From positions 86,135,343-86,199,342 of the forward strand of contig CM035229.1 of NCBI GenBank assembly GCA_020226215.1: DNA of 64,000 bases, in the 5' to 3' direction. Origin of the DNA: Sindora glabra. Its lineage: Eukaryota; Streptophyta; Magnoliopsida; Fabales; Fabaceae. Position numbers and translations under genes: made by a program. Each line of letters starts with the position of its first letter. Within the stretch, counting starts at the first letter, position 1. Of the stretch, positions 1 through 12,892 are shown piece by piece. A model generated the notes under the pieces. That model was given only the letters and a program-made list of their open reading frames with translations, ran no database searches and was not told the DNA's origin.

Positions 1-1383
1 CAGGAGTTCTAGGTAATCTAAGGTTAAAGAATTAATTAGAAAAATTTAAATCCTAATTGATCTGTGATTAATCCAATTTAGGGCTCTCAATTTCCTTGAA
101 TCAACTGTTTGATTCCATTAATTTCTGTTCTATTTTATTTTCATTTTACTTCTATTTTAATTTTAATTTTCATGCTTATCAATTATTTAAATTCGTGCAA
201 CCAATCCGCCCAATTCTACATTTTGTATTGCACATGTTGCATAAAATATCATACAATATACATTATACAACATATATATATTACATTATGTTTCTGCACA
301 GCATTCTATTTTATTATATTGCATTTTGTTTGCATTAGTTCTTCACATTTTTCATTGCATAAATAATTCAATAATTATGTATATATTATTAGAAAATCAT
401 TTAGAAAAGGTAAAATTAAAGGATTATTAAGGGAACAACCTGGTTGTGCTACTATACAATATTATTTTTGAGCACACCAGTTTTAATACAATTTTGGTGC
501 ATTGCAGCGTGCACATCAACTTTATAAATGACAATGATAATATAGAAGATCAAACCACTAAAGATTACAAAAAAGAAGAGGTTTTAGAGTCCAGCGATGA
601 TAACTCAACTGATGAAGAGGATAATAACCTTGCAACATTCACTGACGATGAATCTAATTAGGATCATGACTTTTTAGATACTTAAGTAGTTATTAAGTAT
701 TATGTTTTTATGAATTTGGATTTTGTACTAAGTATCATTTGTAACTAACTACATTAATTATTTTTGAATAATTCATTCTATACATACAAATGTAATTTAT
801 CATAAAAGATAAATTATTTTGTTTGTCATAAGTATTACTTACTTACTGTCATAATCACTATTATGTGTGTTTGATTATGTATAACTATGCTTGATAGCAT
901 GGCTGATATTATATCATACTATCATGAAGGAGATGGTGGATACGACCCACCACCAAACCTCAGTCATATCCCTTTCCAGTGTGAGAAAGGTCAAATTGGT
1001 TATACCAAAGTATTTTAATCTACACTTTTTTTGAAAATGTATGTTCTATCGTGACGTACCCCACGGCGGGATTTGAAGGAGGCAAGTGGGCTTCCGCACC
1101 TCCTCCGAAAATGTGATTGTTATGTGTGGTGTGAATAAAAAGAAGATGGAGTGCCACTAATCATGTTTTATGGTATGATTGGAACACCAAAAGTGGTTTA
1201 CATTCCTAGAATTGGATTCAGAAGTTTGTTACATGTAGGGAAAGTATTAGCACCCTACAACATCCGTTCAAAGAACGGTTGCCTATTTATTCTAATTCTA
1301 TCTTATGAGTTAAATTATAATAGTCCTTATTATATTACATGTATTTTATTAAGAGTATAATTTATAATTTTAGTTAAATTATT
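1..1383. other. AT-rich repeat-like DNA, no supported gene
   Basis: I see no gene with family support here. A short open frame at 446-661 on the plus strand ends in an acidic stretch (many Asp/Glu/Asn) resembling the tail of a transposon protein, but nothing upstream joins it. At 1140-1310 a mildly GC-richer stretch encodes a 69-residue frame without recognisable domain. The phrasing around 1230-1275 (a GGGAAAG-type segment followed by a CATCCGTTC segment) reminds me of plant LTR-retrotransposon debris. That is a weak impression only. Confidence 0.35.
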
Positions 1384-1740
1384 GATCTAGTTATCCAAAT
1401 CTATCCAACTTTATGGTAGCATTTAGATGAAAAGTGCCTTAATAATATTAAGTACCATTATGATTGTACCTGTAATCAGATTACTTGACTTTGATACGTC
1501 ATAGGCATGAATTTTATTATTTTTAAAATATTTTTATTTTATTATTTTTAAAATATTTTTAAATAATTAGTTGATTTAGTTATTCAATCCTTTCAATTTC
1601 ATGATAGGATCTAAATAAAATAATGTATCTCAATAATATTAAGTACAATTATAATCGCACTTGTAATCGAATTATTTAATTTCAATACATCATAAGCACA
1701 AGTTTTATTATTTTAAATATTTTTTTATTTATTATATTTA
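1384..1740. repeat. Tandem duplication of a ~189-bp AT-rich unit
   Basis: Two diverged copies lie head to tail, starting at about 1384 and 1573. Shared landmarks in the same order are GATxTAGTTAT, CAATAATATTAAGTAC, TTGTAATC and a CATCATAAGCA/CGTCATAGGCA segment followed by a TTTTATTATTTT tail. From about 1920 to 2160 three shorter copies (about 90 bp each) of a related unit follow, each carrying a TATCAAATTTGTCCAACTT-like start. No coding content. Probably decayed satellite or transposon sequence. Confidence 0.6.
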
Positions 1741-2638
1741 AAAATATTTTTAAAGAATTTTTATTTTATTATTGATGAAATATTATTATTTTTTATAAAA
1801 AATTTCATTTTGTTATTTTTAAAATATTTTTTATAAAATAATTGTAATATAATTTTTTAGTAACAAAAATCATTTTAATGAATTTTATTTATTTAAAAAT
1901 ATTATATTAATAATTTTTATTTAAATTATCAAATTTGTCCAATTTCATGGTCAAATCTAAAATAAAAATTTGAAAGAATTGAAATTATGACTCTAATATT
2001 ATTCTATAATTTTAAAGTATCAAATTTGTCAACTTCATGACTAAATCTAAATACATAACTGCTTAAGAAAATTGAAATCATAATTTAATATTATTTTTAT
2101 AATTTTTAAAATATCAAATTTATCCAACTTTATGATCAAATCTTATTAAAGAATTGCTAATGAAAAATTGAAATTATACTTATTGCACTTGCAATTAATT
2201 TCAATATTATTCTGTCATTACAAATATATTTTCTTAAATACAAATATAAATTAGAAGTGTACATGACGAATATAAGATAATTTTATGTGCAAAAATATTA
2301 AGATTCTTTAATTTAATTAGCTTACTCAATTTATAAAGTAATTCTCACCTCTAGAATATTAAATAGTTTGAACCTCCAAACTATTTTATTTTTATTCCAT
2401 CATAGAAATTGCACAATAATATAATGATGCTATATAAAAAGGATTTTAAAAAAAAAAGTAATAATAAAATGAAGGTTATCGTGTTATCCCATCCAACTTA
2501 ATTTAAAAGTACAATAATTGAAGTTGGCTTCCATTTTCCATAAAAGAAAATTTAAATTCACTTTAAAGTAAAATAAAGAAGTATATCATAACTTCAACCT
2601 CTGGCTAAACTCTTTCTTGTTATTACCTATAAAATCAC

Positions 2639-3576
2639 CTATGTATCGTAATAGGATTGGAGAGCTGGTTTTGACGACTTGGTATATTGTGAACATAAGG
2701 CATATAATGCTAAAGATACATCTTCATCTACAGCTGCACTGTGGCTATGGTAACGTTCATATAACGCATAGTCATCCATTGTTAGCGATATTGACATAGC
2801 TATATCCATTGTTATGGGTGCTTTGCAAAACTCAAAATCATTGCAACAAGACGCATCAACTACCGCATCCATGTTTCTATTGAGGTCCATAAAGACGGTG
2901 CCCATTGATAAAGTGAAGACCATGCATCGTACTTTGTCTTCTGCAACTGCTATGATCACATTTACTGCTGGTTCCACTATCTCTCCTGAGCTCTTTCCAA
3001 TTCTTTCAATATGAGTTCTCAAAATCAACTGGATTTTTTACAGTTCCTTTGATAGTGTAGCCTTTTTCTAAGGGAAATTTCACCATCCATGAAGTGACAA
3101 AGCCATCGGCACCAGTGAAACACAGTTTGACTAGCAACTAATGAAGTATCTACAGCAGGCATCTTCAATTCTGCAATGCCACTTCTATGCCTTTAACTCC
3201 CACTCTCAAAGTCCCATCACAAGGAACACTAACTCTACAATAAAAAGCATAGTTAAAGTACAAGAAAGGGAAGGGACCAAGTGGATGAAACGAGAAAGAG
3301 AGAAATGGAAGAGAGACAAGAGAGAAGATCCAAAAAAGCTTTCCTCCCTTCCTGCCATAGGCCATTCAAGATGTCATACTTGAAACTATGAGAGTAAAAG
3401 GAAAAGAGAGGAGAGTCCTCCTTCCCTCTATCCTTCCCTACTGCTCTTTTCCAATGTCTCCTCCTTCTCCTTCTCCCCCTTGCTAGATATTGATGAGAGC
3501 TAAATAAAAGAGTGGAAAAATTGCCCACGAGCAACACATTTCTCATTTTTTCATGTGTGAAAGGAGAGAATTCCAT
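2639..3576 (-). pseudogene. Unidentified broken coding-like region
   Basis: On the minus strand three open stretches follow one another in different frames: 3576-3253, 3365-3165 and 3028-2639 (up to 129 residues). Base composition is clearly less AT-rich than the surroundings, which suggests former coding sequence. A middle part (about 3230-3010) reads in pieces such as VPCDGTLRVGVKGIEV, then TGADGFVTSWMVKFPLEKG after a frame change, then stops. I do not recognise the family. It may be a decayed gene or an old transposon protein. No start, splice sites or promoter could be fixed, so no function is offered. Confidence 0.3.
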
Positions 3577-3660
3577 TATGTAATTGGTAAAAGAACAAGC
3601 TCCATGGTAGGCAGCAATAGATAACCGTACATTGAAAATAAGAAGAATAGAAGCAACTGG

Positions 3661-4239
3661 TTATAGCTTTTTTTATTTATTTTTTTAAAATTTTTATTAT
3701 TATAATTTTTTAATTAAAATTTTCTATTTTAAAAAAAAATTATTTTAGTTATATTATTAGTTAGATAGAATTAGGTGTCAACATATTCTTAATAGTGTTT
3801 TATATTTGAAAGCTACATCAAGTCAACGATATCATAGCAAATCAAGATCCTTAACCTTCTACTAAAAAATACAAAAGAATAATAGGAGGCTATTGCCTAT
3901 CTGCTTTGATAAAAATGAGTACATAGTAGGCAATTAGTCCTAATTCAAAGCATTTTGCATGTAATATAAAAGTGTTAATTAGGCAGCATTGTGAGCCATT
4001 CCATAAAAATTGGAGGCAAGCGCCCAAAGAGCAATAAAACTGTGTTATGTAAGGAGTCTGTATAAGTACTGTGACATATTTTTAATATTATTTTTTATTT
4101 AATATTGAGATTGATAGAAATAATAAATGGAACATTCTTTCACATATTCTAACGTAGTCCCATTTTGAATTTATGAATATTGAGCCTAAAGAGTAGGGAT
4201 ATATGATTATTAGTATCTAGCGGACAATGGTTGATCAAT
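3661..4239. other. Intergenic AT-rich DNA
   Basis: Nothing recognisable is seen. The stretch lies just upstream of the decayed CACTA transposase and may include its lost 5' end, but no CACTA terminus or subterminal repeats matching those at 5797-6305 can be found here. Confidence 0.3.
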
Positions 4240-5493
4240 ATAAAGATTGAAAGTTCATGCTTCACTAGCATTTCTTGCAACATAGCGATAAGGATGACAT
4301 TCGTGATCTCAGTAGTGCCAAGCAAGCTTGTCCCGCTGATATTTCATTAAATTATTGGAATAGGTTATGTACATACTATGACAGTGACAAGCATAGGGTA
4401 TGGTTAAAGTACAATTTGTTACTTGCCACTTTAGACATTTGATTTGTTTGTCTTCTAATTATAAATATTTTAGTTTAAATGTGCAAGAGCTATCCAAAAG
4501 AAATTCGAAGAATAGATTAAAAAAGTTATACAATGATCACCATAGATGAAAGTCTATTGCAACAGTATGACATGACAAGGTGTTTTAACTTAACATTTTT
4601 TCATGGTGCTATTGCCCAAAATTTTACTAATTGCTACTAATTATTAATATCATGTTTTGAAATTGGTATAGAGAAATAAAGACATAGGTGAATTGCAACT
4701 GATGAGGGAGAATTTTCATGAGCATCATACATATCACACAAAAGAATAGGTGCATCCAGATGCTCAAGCTGCTTACGCAAGTAACTGCTTTTTAATTAAA
4801 TAATTTTAATTACTATAAGAAAAGTTTTTCATTGAAACTATATGTTTATGTTAAAAAAATCAAAGCTAAGATGCTAGATGTCGATCTTTATAGTCCAGTG
4901 CTTCCTCTAGCAATTCCTCAGTAGGTTCACTGAATATTAATAAGTCTGCTATTGCTAATAAGGTGTTTGACACTCATCAAAGGCATAGAAAGGCAATTGG
5001 TTATTTGCTTGCTATAATGGCATATAACACCAATGGCACTAGTTTATCCATTACATCATTTCCTCCAAGGTTGCAACAGAATGCAATATTTATGGAGGAC
5101 GTATAGACCTATATCACTAGGACTCAATAGGCTTTAGCTAGCACAGATGAGCGTATCCATTATCATGAGGAGCTGCAACAAAAGAACCATACTATCCTAG
5201 AAGGTATGCATGCTGCTTTGCAATCTATGGGATTTTCTCTCCCTTCACTCAGGGTGCCATCTCTTCTTCCTTCGATTAGAATCCTTTAACTGAGAGTACC
5301 ATCTAGATTTACTTTTGAATCGCCTTTTACTTTACAACATCCCCTATTTCCTCAACAGCAGCAACCCTTACTTCCATCACAGCCACAACTACACCCACCT
5401 CTGCTTCCCCCTAGCCTTAGCATTCACCTTCAGACAATAGAGAGGATAATGACGATGATGGCAGTGAGGACTGTTATTTTAGATAGTTTGTAT
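4240..5493 (+). pseudogene. Decayed CACTA (En/Spm, Ptta-type) transposase
   Basis: The plus strand carries the order of motifs of the plant Ptta/En-Spm transposase family, interrupted by stops and frame changes. At about 4285-4400 a frame reads SLNYWNRLCTYYDSDKHR, matching the family's W-x-x-L...W-S-D-K-F-K block. At about 4505-4560 a piece reads KNRLKKLYNDHHR, matching the N-K-x-N-R-x-K-L block. At 4680-4770 the reading KDIGELQLMRENF followed by a HPDAQAAY piece matches the 'elfe.TH.rk.g..v...a...y' block. A Gln-rich stretch (5353-5400) and an acidic C-terminus ending at a TAG near 5491 follow. GT...AG pairs between the blocks suggest former introns. In-frame stops make it inactive. The 5' end of the element is missing; its 3' side continues into the palindromic array. 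Confidence 0.65.
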
Positions 5494-5796
5494 CGTATAA
5501 ATTTATTTTAATACTTTATAGTTTGTATGTATGTGAATTATCTGCTTTATTATATATTTTTTAGAGTTAGTTTATATTTCATTTATTTTTACAATTAATT
5601 ATGTTAGATAATTATTAACATCACCAAATTTGAAAAATTACTATCATTTTATTTGAGTTATATGTAAATAACTAAGTATGAATACAAATGTAAAAAAATA
5701 ATTAATATAAATGTAAAAATAAAATAACTAAATATCATTTGTAAGAAAAATCATAAACCCACATAAAATTTTATTATATATTTTTTTAAATATGAT

Positions 5797-6305
5797 CTAT
5801 ACAGATGATAAGGGCTATATAGACCATAACGTTATCTGTGTAGGTTAATCCTATACAAATGATTCGATCTATATAGACCACACTTATTGTCTGTGTAGCT
5901 CAGATATATACAAATGACAAGGATATATAGACCACGATATTGTCTATATATATTATACCTATATATACAACAAGGGCTATATAGACCATAATTGTCATCT
6001 GTGTAGTTCAAACCTATACAAACCATAAGACCATATAAACTACATGTGTCATCTATATAGCTTTTGTCGTCTATATTAGTCTAACCTACACAGATGATAT
6101 TGTGATCTATATAGCTCTTATCATCTATATAGGTATGTTTATACAGACGATAAGTGTCATTTGTATAAGTGAGGCCTACACAAATGATAAAAAAAAATGT
6201 CATATATATAGGGTGCAATAGGCACGATTCTATACAAACAACCTAATGCAAATGATATTATCATCTATAATAGTAATACAGATGACTTTTATAGTCTGTA
6301 TAGTA
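5797..6305. repeat. Tandem array of palindromic ~51-57-bp units, 3' end of the CACTA element
   Basis: At least five units start near 5797, 5851, 5906, 5963 and 6014. Each begins with a TATACA(A/G)ATGA-type half and ends with a near-inverse TCATCTGTGTAG-type half, with CTATATAGACCA in between, so each unit can fold on itself. Diverged units and single half-sites continue to about 6305. Dense subterminal motifs in both orientations are a known trait of CACTA elements, where the transposase binds. The last bases read ...CTGTATAGTA, one base from the expected ...TAGTG end (inverse CACTA), so the element probably ends at 6305. Confidence 0.6.
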
Positions 6306-7089
6306 CTTTTTTTATTTTAACAATTTTTTTAAATGATGTATTAATATCATGCAATTATGTGAAAATAATTTTAAAGCAATTTTATATAAATCATTCTAAA
6401 CCTAAAATATTAAGTCAAGATTTGTCATTGGTTGTAACCTAGAAGAAAAACTTTGAAGGGCTTTCATTCCGACTAAGACAAAATTAAGAATTATTCATGG
6501 TAGAAGACTATGACAAAAGGGAAGAATTAAGGTTAATGGAAAATGAAAGAAGTTGCAAAACCAAATTGTAAAACTAGATGGGTGCTTTCTATCAACTTAC
6601 TTAGATAGAAATCCTTTAATTTAGTTTAATTTCTTAAATTTCTTACTTATCCCTTTTTTTATCTTCATTAAAATTTTATATTGACCAAAATTTAATCAAT
6701 TATATTACACAATGAGTAACATGTTCATTTGCTTATAATTGTGCTGTATGTCAAAACCACTAAAACAATATTGTAATAGATCAATATATTTATTTAATTT
6801 TTTGGACTATTCTCAATTAGTTTGTCATTTATTTATATCAGTTGTGTTTAGATATCTAGGTGTTACACCATTCTTATTGTATAATAATTTCAAATTTATT
6901 TTAGGAGAAGAATAATTAGAATATCTAGTATAATTTTAAGTTAAAACAAAATGATAAAATTTTAATGAATAAATATAATTGAATTATGGTATAAAATAAT
7001 AGTTAATGTTTTAGTAAATCTTGGGATAAGGATTTTATGATAAATAGATAAGAAAAATTTAATAAAATATTAAAGTGTAAGGTTTTAAG
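6306..7089. other. Intergenic AT-rich DNA
   Basis: No gene, RNA or clear transposon structure is seen in this stretch between the CACTA remnant and the next element. Confidence 0.4.
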
Positions 7090-7699
7090 TTATTATAAGT
7101 AGTTTTTTAGAATTCGGATCGAACCAACCAGTTCAACCAAAAATTGAACCCTCGTCTAGTTTGAATAATAGCATAGAATTAGAGATATGATCAAACCATT
7201 TTGAACTGATTAGACCCACCATTAAGTTGGAAAATCTGCTAAATTAATGTGTACCTATCCAAATGGTTCAATGCATTTCTTAATGAAAATTTTATGAAAT
7301 GGCAATCCATATGTCTCAAACACAAGATCTTCAATTCACTACATGGTCCTTTACCATCCATGCTAACTTGTCTTTTATTATATAATATGCTTTAATTATA
7401 TATAATGCATGTCATTTGGTTTCTAAATATAATCATATATAAAATTTTTATAAATAATATTATATTAAATATTTATATTTTATGTTGTATATAATTAAAT
7501 CATTATTATTTAGTAAATATTTATTTTAAAATTTTCATTTAATTTAAATGAAGTATAATTTTAATATTATAAAATAACATTAAAATTCTGTTAGATAATT
7601 ATAATTGTAGTAAAATTAATATTTTATGTTATTATGTTTCAAAAATATATTTGCACAATTTAAATGGATTTATTTTTTTATATGCACATATATAATGTA

Positions 7700-7734
<35 letters not shown>

Positions 7735-7817
7735 CGGTTCAATTATCTAATTCAACTACTTGAATCAATTTGACCTTAACCTGATCATTATGCCAAGTCT
7801 AAAAACACTAATTATAA
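7090..7817. mobile_element. Non-autonomous DNA transposon with imperfect 9-bp target duplication
   Basis: The flanks TTATTATAA (7090-7098) and TAATTATAA (7809-7817) agree at 8 of 9 bases, as for a Mutator-like or similar insertion. Between them the left end GTAGTTTTTTAGAATTCGG and the inverse of the right end GTGTTTTTAGACTTGG form short imperfect inverted repeats. Subterminal segments on both sides are rich in GGTTCAA/TTGAACC motifs, a pattern frequent in plant elements of this type. No coding sequence lies inside. An (AT)n microsatellite at about 7703-7731 is included. Confidence 0.55.
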
Positions 7818-8312
7818 CTGAATATGCAAGTATAGAAGAAATTTAAAGAAAAGTTTTCAAAAATATCCCCCATGATACTATTCCTTATTTTAAGACTAAC
7901 TATTATCTTCCCCCTTATTTTTTCTGACTTCATCAAATTCCCACTTCCTTCCCTCACTTCTCTATCTTTTCCTCTTTAAGAATTGCAAGAAAAACATTAT
8001 TCCTTCTTCAAATTCTTCATCCAATCAAGATAAGAACATCATTCTCATTAAGATTCCTTTTGATTTCTTCTTAGTTAATGAGGAGATTTGAAATAAATTC
8101 ATTTTCATGGAAATTTCAAATCCTAACTTCAGAACTTATAAATTTTGATGTGATTAGGATTAAAAGACATTCAATCTAGCATCTTATCATTCTTTTCTAT
8201 ATAAGATGAGTGGATACTCCATCATTTCTTATTGAATCATGAAATCCAAGATAAATTGCATATTTTAAATTTTTTCTTGAATGTGAACTTAGATGCTTGA
8301 TTATGATGTGAT

Positions 8313-8420
<108 letters not shown>

Positions 8421-8845
8421 AATTATGGAAATGACTTTAATTGTGTGAAGATAACTTGTATTTATGGTTTCATGAAGTTGAGTTGAGCAATAAATGCATT
8501 AGAAGGTTTAATTTTCCAGGCTAGCAATGAAATTTTTAAAAAAATCTAGAAAATATTATGACTTGATTATACTCCAAACTATAAAGTCTAGATAAACATA
8601 ATCGAGTATATAGCTAAAGAGTGTTTTCTGGAAGTTAATAATCACATATATATAATTAAGTATAACCACCAAACTTGCTTTTTATAGCTTCATAATTGAG
8701 TATATATTCATGTCTGTTGAGACAAAATTATTACGTTAACCTTGAAAGATCATAACTTATTTATATTATACTTATTTTTAGAAAACCACCTATTTATAAA
8801 GGTAGTTAAGTATATTTTCAAATGGAATTAGTTTCAAATTAATAT

Positions 8846-8847
<2 letters not shown>

Positions 8848-8926
<79 letters not shown>
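8848..8926. repeat. (TA)n microsatellite
   Basis: A pure TA dinucleotide run of about 78 bases lies within repeat copy A. Other long TA runs in the window are at 13459-13510, 35100-35140 and 61013-61081. Confidence 0.95.
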
Positions 8927-8930
<4 letters not shown>

Positions 8931-10127
8931 TAAAAGAACATTAAAATCATAGAAAAAAGTAAAAAATTCAAGATTGTGAAAAATTAAATTTTAAGGTCTA
9001 GCTCATATGGGGTATAACTTTTTCAAATATTAACCATTTTATATAAAAGACTAATCTATAAAAATATAATTGAGTCTATTTTCATATAAAATAAGTTTCT
9101 GGTATCATATCATTCAGGGGTTAACACTAAAATAAGTTGACAAATATAAATATACATTGTTAATAAAATAAATAAAATCGTGTAACCATGTAAAGAGGCA
9201 TAAAATGTTTGAGATTTTAAAATGTGAATGTTACTAAAGAAATATAATGATTAAAGTGCTAACTGAAGAACTTAGGACACTATGGTAATATTATATGTTA
9301 AATTTAATTATATGAACCATTAAATGATGTGACACATGATGTGAATAAGTTTGTACTATTGTTCAGGTTGTGTAGCCATACATCGAGGCATGGTGTTGTT
9401 GAATTAATGTCATAAGTATGATTTATGGCCTAATATGAGAAATGTGAAAAGGATGATGTGAATACTAAATAGAAATTTTTCAATAATATGCTTGTGGATG
9501 ATATAAGATAGATCTTGAAAGGATAAAGATGGAAAGCATATTAAAAGTATAAAACTAACTTAGGAATCATGTAGTGCATGTATGCTAACTATATTTAATT
9601 ACTTTATATTATATTATGATATTGTGATCTAGATGTCATTAGCTATATCGTTGTGGCATTAATGTGATTATGTTTGAGCCTTTTATGGCTCTTTAAGTGT
9701 AAATTGATAAATGTAAATGACTCATACATTAAATCTAATGAGAGGATGATCTAGTAGGGTAAGATTATTATGTTATTATGTTTATTACTGGTGGAATATT
9801 TATTCACTGAATTCTATATTCACTCCTTTGTATTTTATTTTGCAAATATGCAAGTCAAACCTCCATTACTATTTCCTTAAAGCTGAGCTTACTGGCATGT
9901 TCTTTAGTATAGTTTTAGTAGCACCATATATTTTAATGTGATAATAGATTTTAAGCCTTATTCTAATAGTTAACTAGTAGTAGAGGAAATTGAAACTAAA
10001 CTTCTTTAAATTAATTAGGTTAACTTATCTTCATCTCACGAGAAACATAAGCAACCTTAATTTTCTCACATATATTGTAAGTTTTATCTAAATGATGAAT
10101 GAATTCTTCTTTCTCCTTCAATGTTGC

Positions 10128-10631
10128 TTATTTCCTAGAGATGGCAATTCAAGTTATCGAGGTTAAGGTATAGTCTCAAACTATTTATACTTAATCCAAA
10201 CACAACTCATTTAATAAACAGGTCGACACGATACAACTCGTTTATTAAACGAGTTGGCCCAACCCAATTCGACCCGACCTGCATAACCTGAAATATTCAT
10301 AATATGCTTTTATAATAGCAACACAATTCATTTAACTCGACCCAAACCCATTTACCAACTCGTTTAATTAATTTTTATTTTATATAAATTAATAATTAAT
10401 AAATTTATATATTATATAATTTATTATTATGGGTTATACAGATCGAATTCATTCGATTAATAACTTGTGTAATTTTAAAAGGTTAAAACGGGTTATACAA
10501 ATTGATCCAAACCTAACACAAAATTTATTCGGGTCAAACAAGTTAACTTGTTTATGACTCAAACCTAATTAAACCTAACCTAAACTTGTATAACTCGTGT
10601 TGTGTTAAAAATTATCATTCCTATTATTTCC
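10128..10631. mobile_element. hAT-type MITE with perfect 8-bp target duplication
   Basis: A 488-bp element (10136-10623) is flanked on both sides by TTATTTCC (10128-10135 and 10624-10631), the 8-bp duplication typical of hAT transposons. Its ends are TAGAGATGGCAATT and, inverted, TAGGAATGATAATT, agreeing at 10 of 14 bases and close to the common plant hAT start TAGGGATGGCAA. Inside is a near-perfect palindrome AACTCGTTTATTAAACGAGTT (10236-10256) and several ACCCGACC/GGGTC motifs. There is no open frame, so it is non-autonomous. The perfect duplication suggests a fairly young insertion. Confidence 0.8.
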
Positions 10632-10900
10632 TTTATTACATATTACAATTGATTAGTCAAGAATGAGGTAAATAAATTGAATTAGGTTAGTAAAAATTGA
10701 ATAACAGATTTCACATCAATTATGATTAAGTTAAGGTTGTGACACTAAATTTTTGTTAGGATGTCCCTTCAACTTAAAGTGCAAATTTTTATTTCCATTA
10801 AGAAATATAATATTTTTGAAGGAGTTATTTCTTCTTTATTGAATAAGTGATTGTATGGTTTTTGAATTCTATTGGAGCTAATTTGTGCAAGTTATCTTTA

Positions 10901-10956
10901 AAAGAAGAAGAAGAAAAAGAAAAAGAAAAAGAAAAAGAAAAAGAAAAAAAAAGAAG
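10901..10956. repeat. Purine microsatellite (GAA/GAAAAA)n
   Basis: A strand-biased purine run of GAAGAA units passing into GAAAAA units. There is no gene around it; 10632-12589 is otherwise AT-rich intergenic DNA without recognisable features. Confidence 0.9.
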
Positions 10957-12589
10957 CCTGAATAGGTGCCTTTGTGGCAGGTATATCTTATTAATCTATG
11001 CTCAACGACAAGAGTATTTTTAGAATTATACAGTGCATTTTAGTGAATTTTCATTGACTATATAGATGTTAGTGACATTAGCATAATATAGGATTAAGTG
11101 TAATGTTAATTTTAATTTCAAGGAAGGACAACATGGGTTTTAAAATTAAAAGAAAGATTCATATGATTTTAATAAACCGTAAAGCAGGACAATATAATAT
11201 ACTCTATTAAAATTTGTATAAAAGTTAGAGAATGAAAAATATATTTTAAAAGATGCAAATTAATTTCAAGCAATTGATAGTATAATTCAATGCGACATAT
11301 TTAGGAGGATTAACAAAAGTTAAGATATTTAATTAATTTTCGGTAGTTTAATGTTCTTCATTCTTAGGAGAATGTCACCTGCACTAAAAATTCAAACCAC
11401 TTAAAAGGATAATGTCACGATGCATTAAGTTTATCGGTTGAATTTTGATGGTCCACTTTTTGACAAAAAACCTCATATCGAACCAGGCCTTAAGTTTTAC
11501 ATATATCTATATACGAGGATAAGGATGCCCCGACGGATCTTCATTGAACCAATATTCAGAGCATGTAATTATCAAATTAAAGTATTTAACTTTAATTCAT
11601 TTCATCCATGTATTGTTATATTATTAAGAAATTATTAAAATTTTTCATTATCAATAAAATATTTAATTAATATTACTTTTTAATAAAATATCATTTCATA
11701 CAACGTAACATGAGAATGAGGACGCCACCGGATCTCGGATCACCAATGAATCAACATTCCAAGTATATAATTATCAAAAAAGTTTAATTAAATTTAATTA
11801 ATTATTACTATGATCCATTCTTATATAATTATATCATTACAAAATTATTAAATTTTTTATTATCAGTAAAAAAATTTATTAGTATTAATATTTTTTTTAA
11901 TGAAGTGTTATTTTTTATTTACCAATAACATAAAAAAATTCATATAACATCCTTATCAAAATGACGAGAACCCAAAATGAATGTTAAAGTCTTCCCGCTT
12001 AGTTTGCATATCTTAATTTCCCCAGATAAATGCATTTTGACCTAATTTTTGCAGTCTTAGCGGAAAATCAGAAGATCTTAGTACAGTATCGTTGCACTAG
12101 CACTTTATACAAGTGTTATTGGTTGTTTCGATTTTGACTGATGAAATTTATTTAATGATTTTTTCTTCCCGCTTTCTTTTTTTCCATTCTCCTACCTCTT
12201 GCCTCTAAAGGTGTGAACAATTCTTATAAATTCTTACATTAAATATTTTTAGTTATAATTAATAAGTAAATGATAGTTATTAATTTTTATAATTTTTAAT
12301 ATCTTAAAATAAAAAATTAAATTTTTAACATTTATAAATTTTATAAAATTAATAAATAAAAAATAAATTGTTAACTATTCTTCTTTTATTGATTATAATA
12401 AAAAAACATGTCGAATAATTGAAACATATAAAAACTTATCCTAAAGGTATTATATTATAAGAGTTAAAACACGGCTATTCTTTGCATGAAAATTGGGAAA
12501 ACTCGCAAAAATTATTAAATAAATATAATAATAGTAAAAATAGCCTAGTGCCAGAACGAAGGTCTCCGTGCATAATCCGCATGTTTTGT

Positions 12590-12892
12590 AAAGGAGAAAA
12601 TTATTAATTTCGTCTTTGAAATTATGTAATATTGGCAAAATAATTTTTAAATTATATTAAATGATCAATTTTTAATTAATAATTTATATCAATAATTTTG
12701 TTCATTCATATAAATATTCAAGAAGAAAATTATTTATACCGATTTATATAAAAAAATAAAATTATCTGTGTATACTATTATTCAAGAATAAAATTGATCA
12801 TTTAATATAATTTAAAAATTATTGTATCAATGTGATATAATTTTAAAAATGAAATTAATAATTTTATCATTCGTAAAAATTTGCTTTATTGC
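12590..12892. mobile_element. MITE with long (~100-bp) inverted arms
   Basis: The left arm (about 12590-12675) and right arm (about 12790-12892) are inverse copies. The 34-base core at about 12637-12670 matches the inverse of about 12790-12825 without visible error, and agreement continues outwards to GAAATTAATAATTTT near the tips. The transcript would fold into a long hairpin. A similar structure with related inner sequence is at 44640-44925, so they form a small family. No target duplication could be fixed with confidence. Confidence 0.65.

Noticed and set aside
5832..6026. Tyr-rich minus-strand frame
   Set aside because: Produced by translation of the palindromic tandem array.
5797..6305. 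CRISPR array
   Set aside because: Regularly spaced repeats, but units are diverged, palindromic, without unique spacers, and the genome is a plant.
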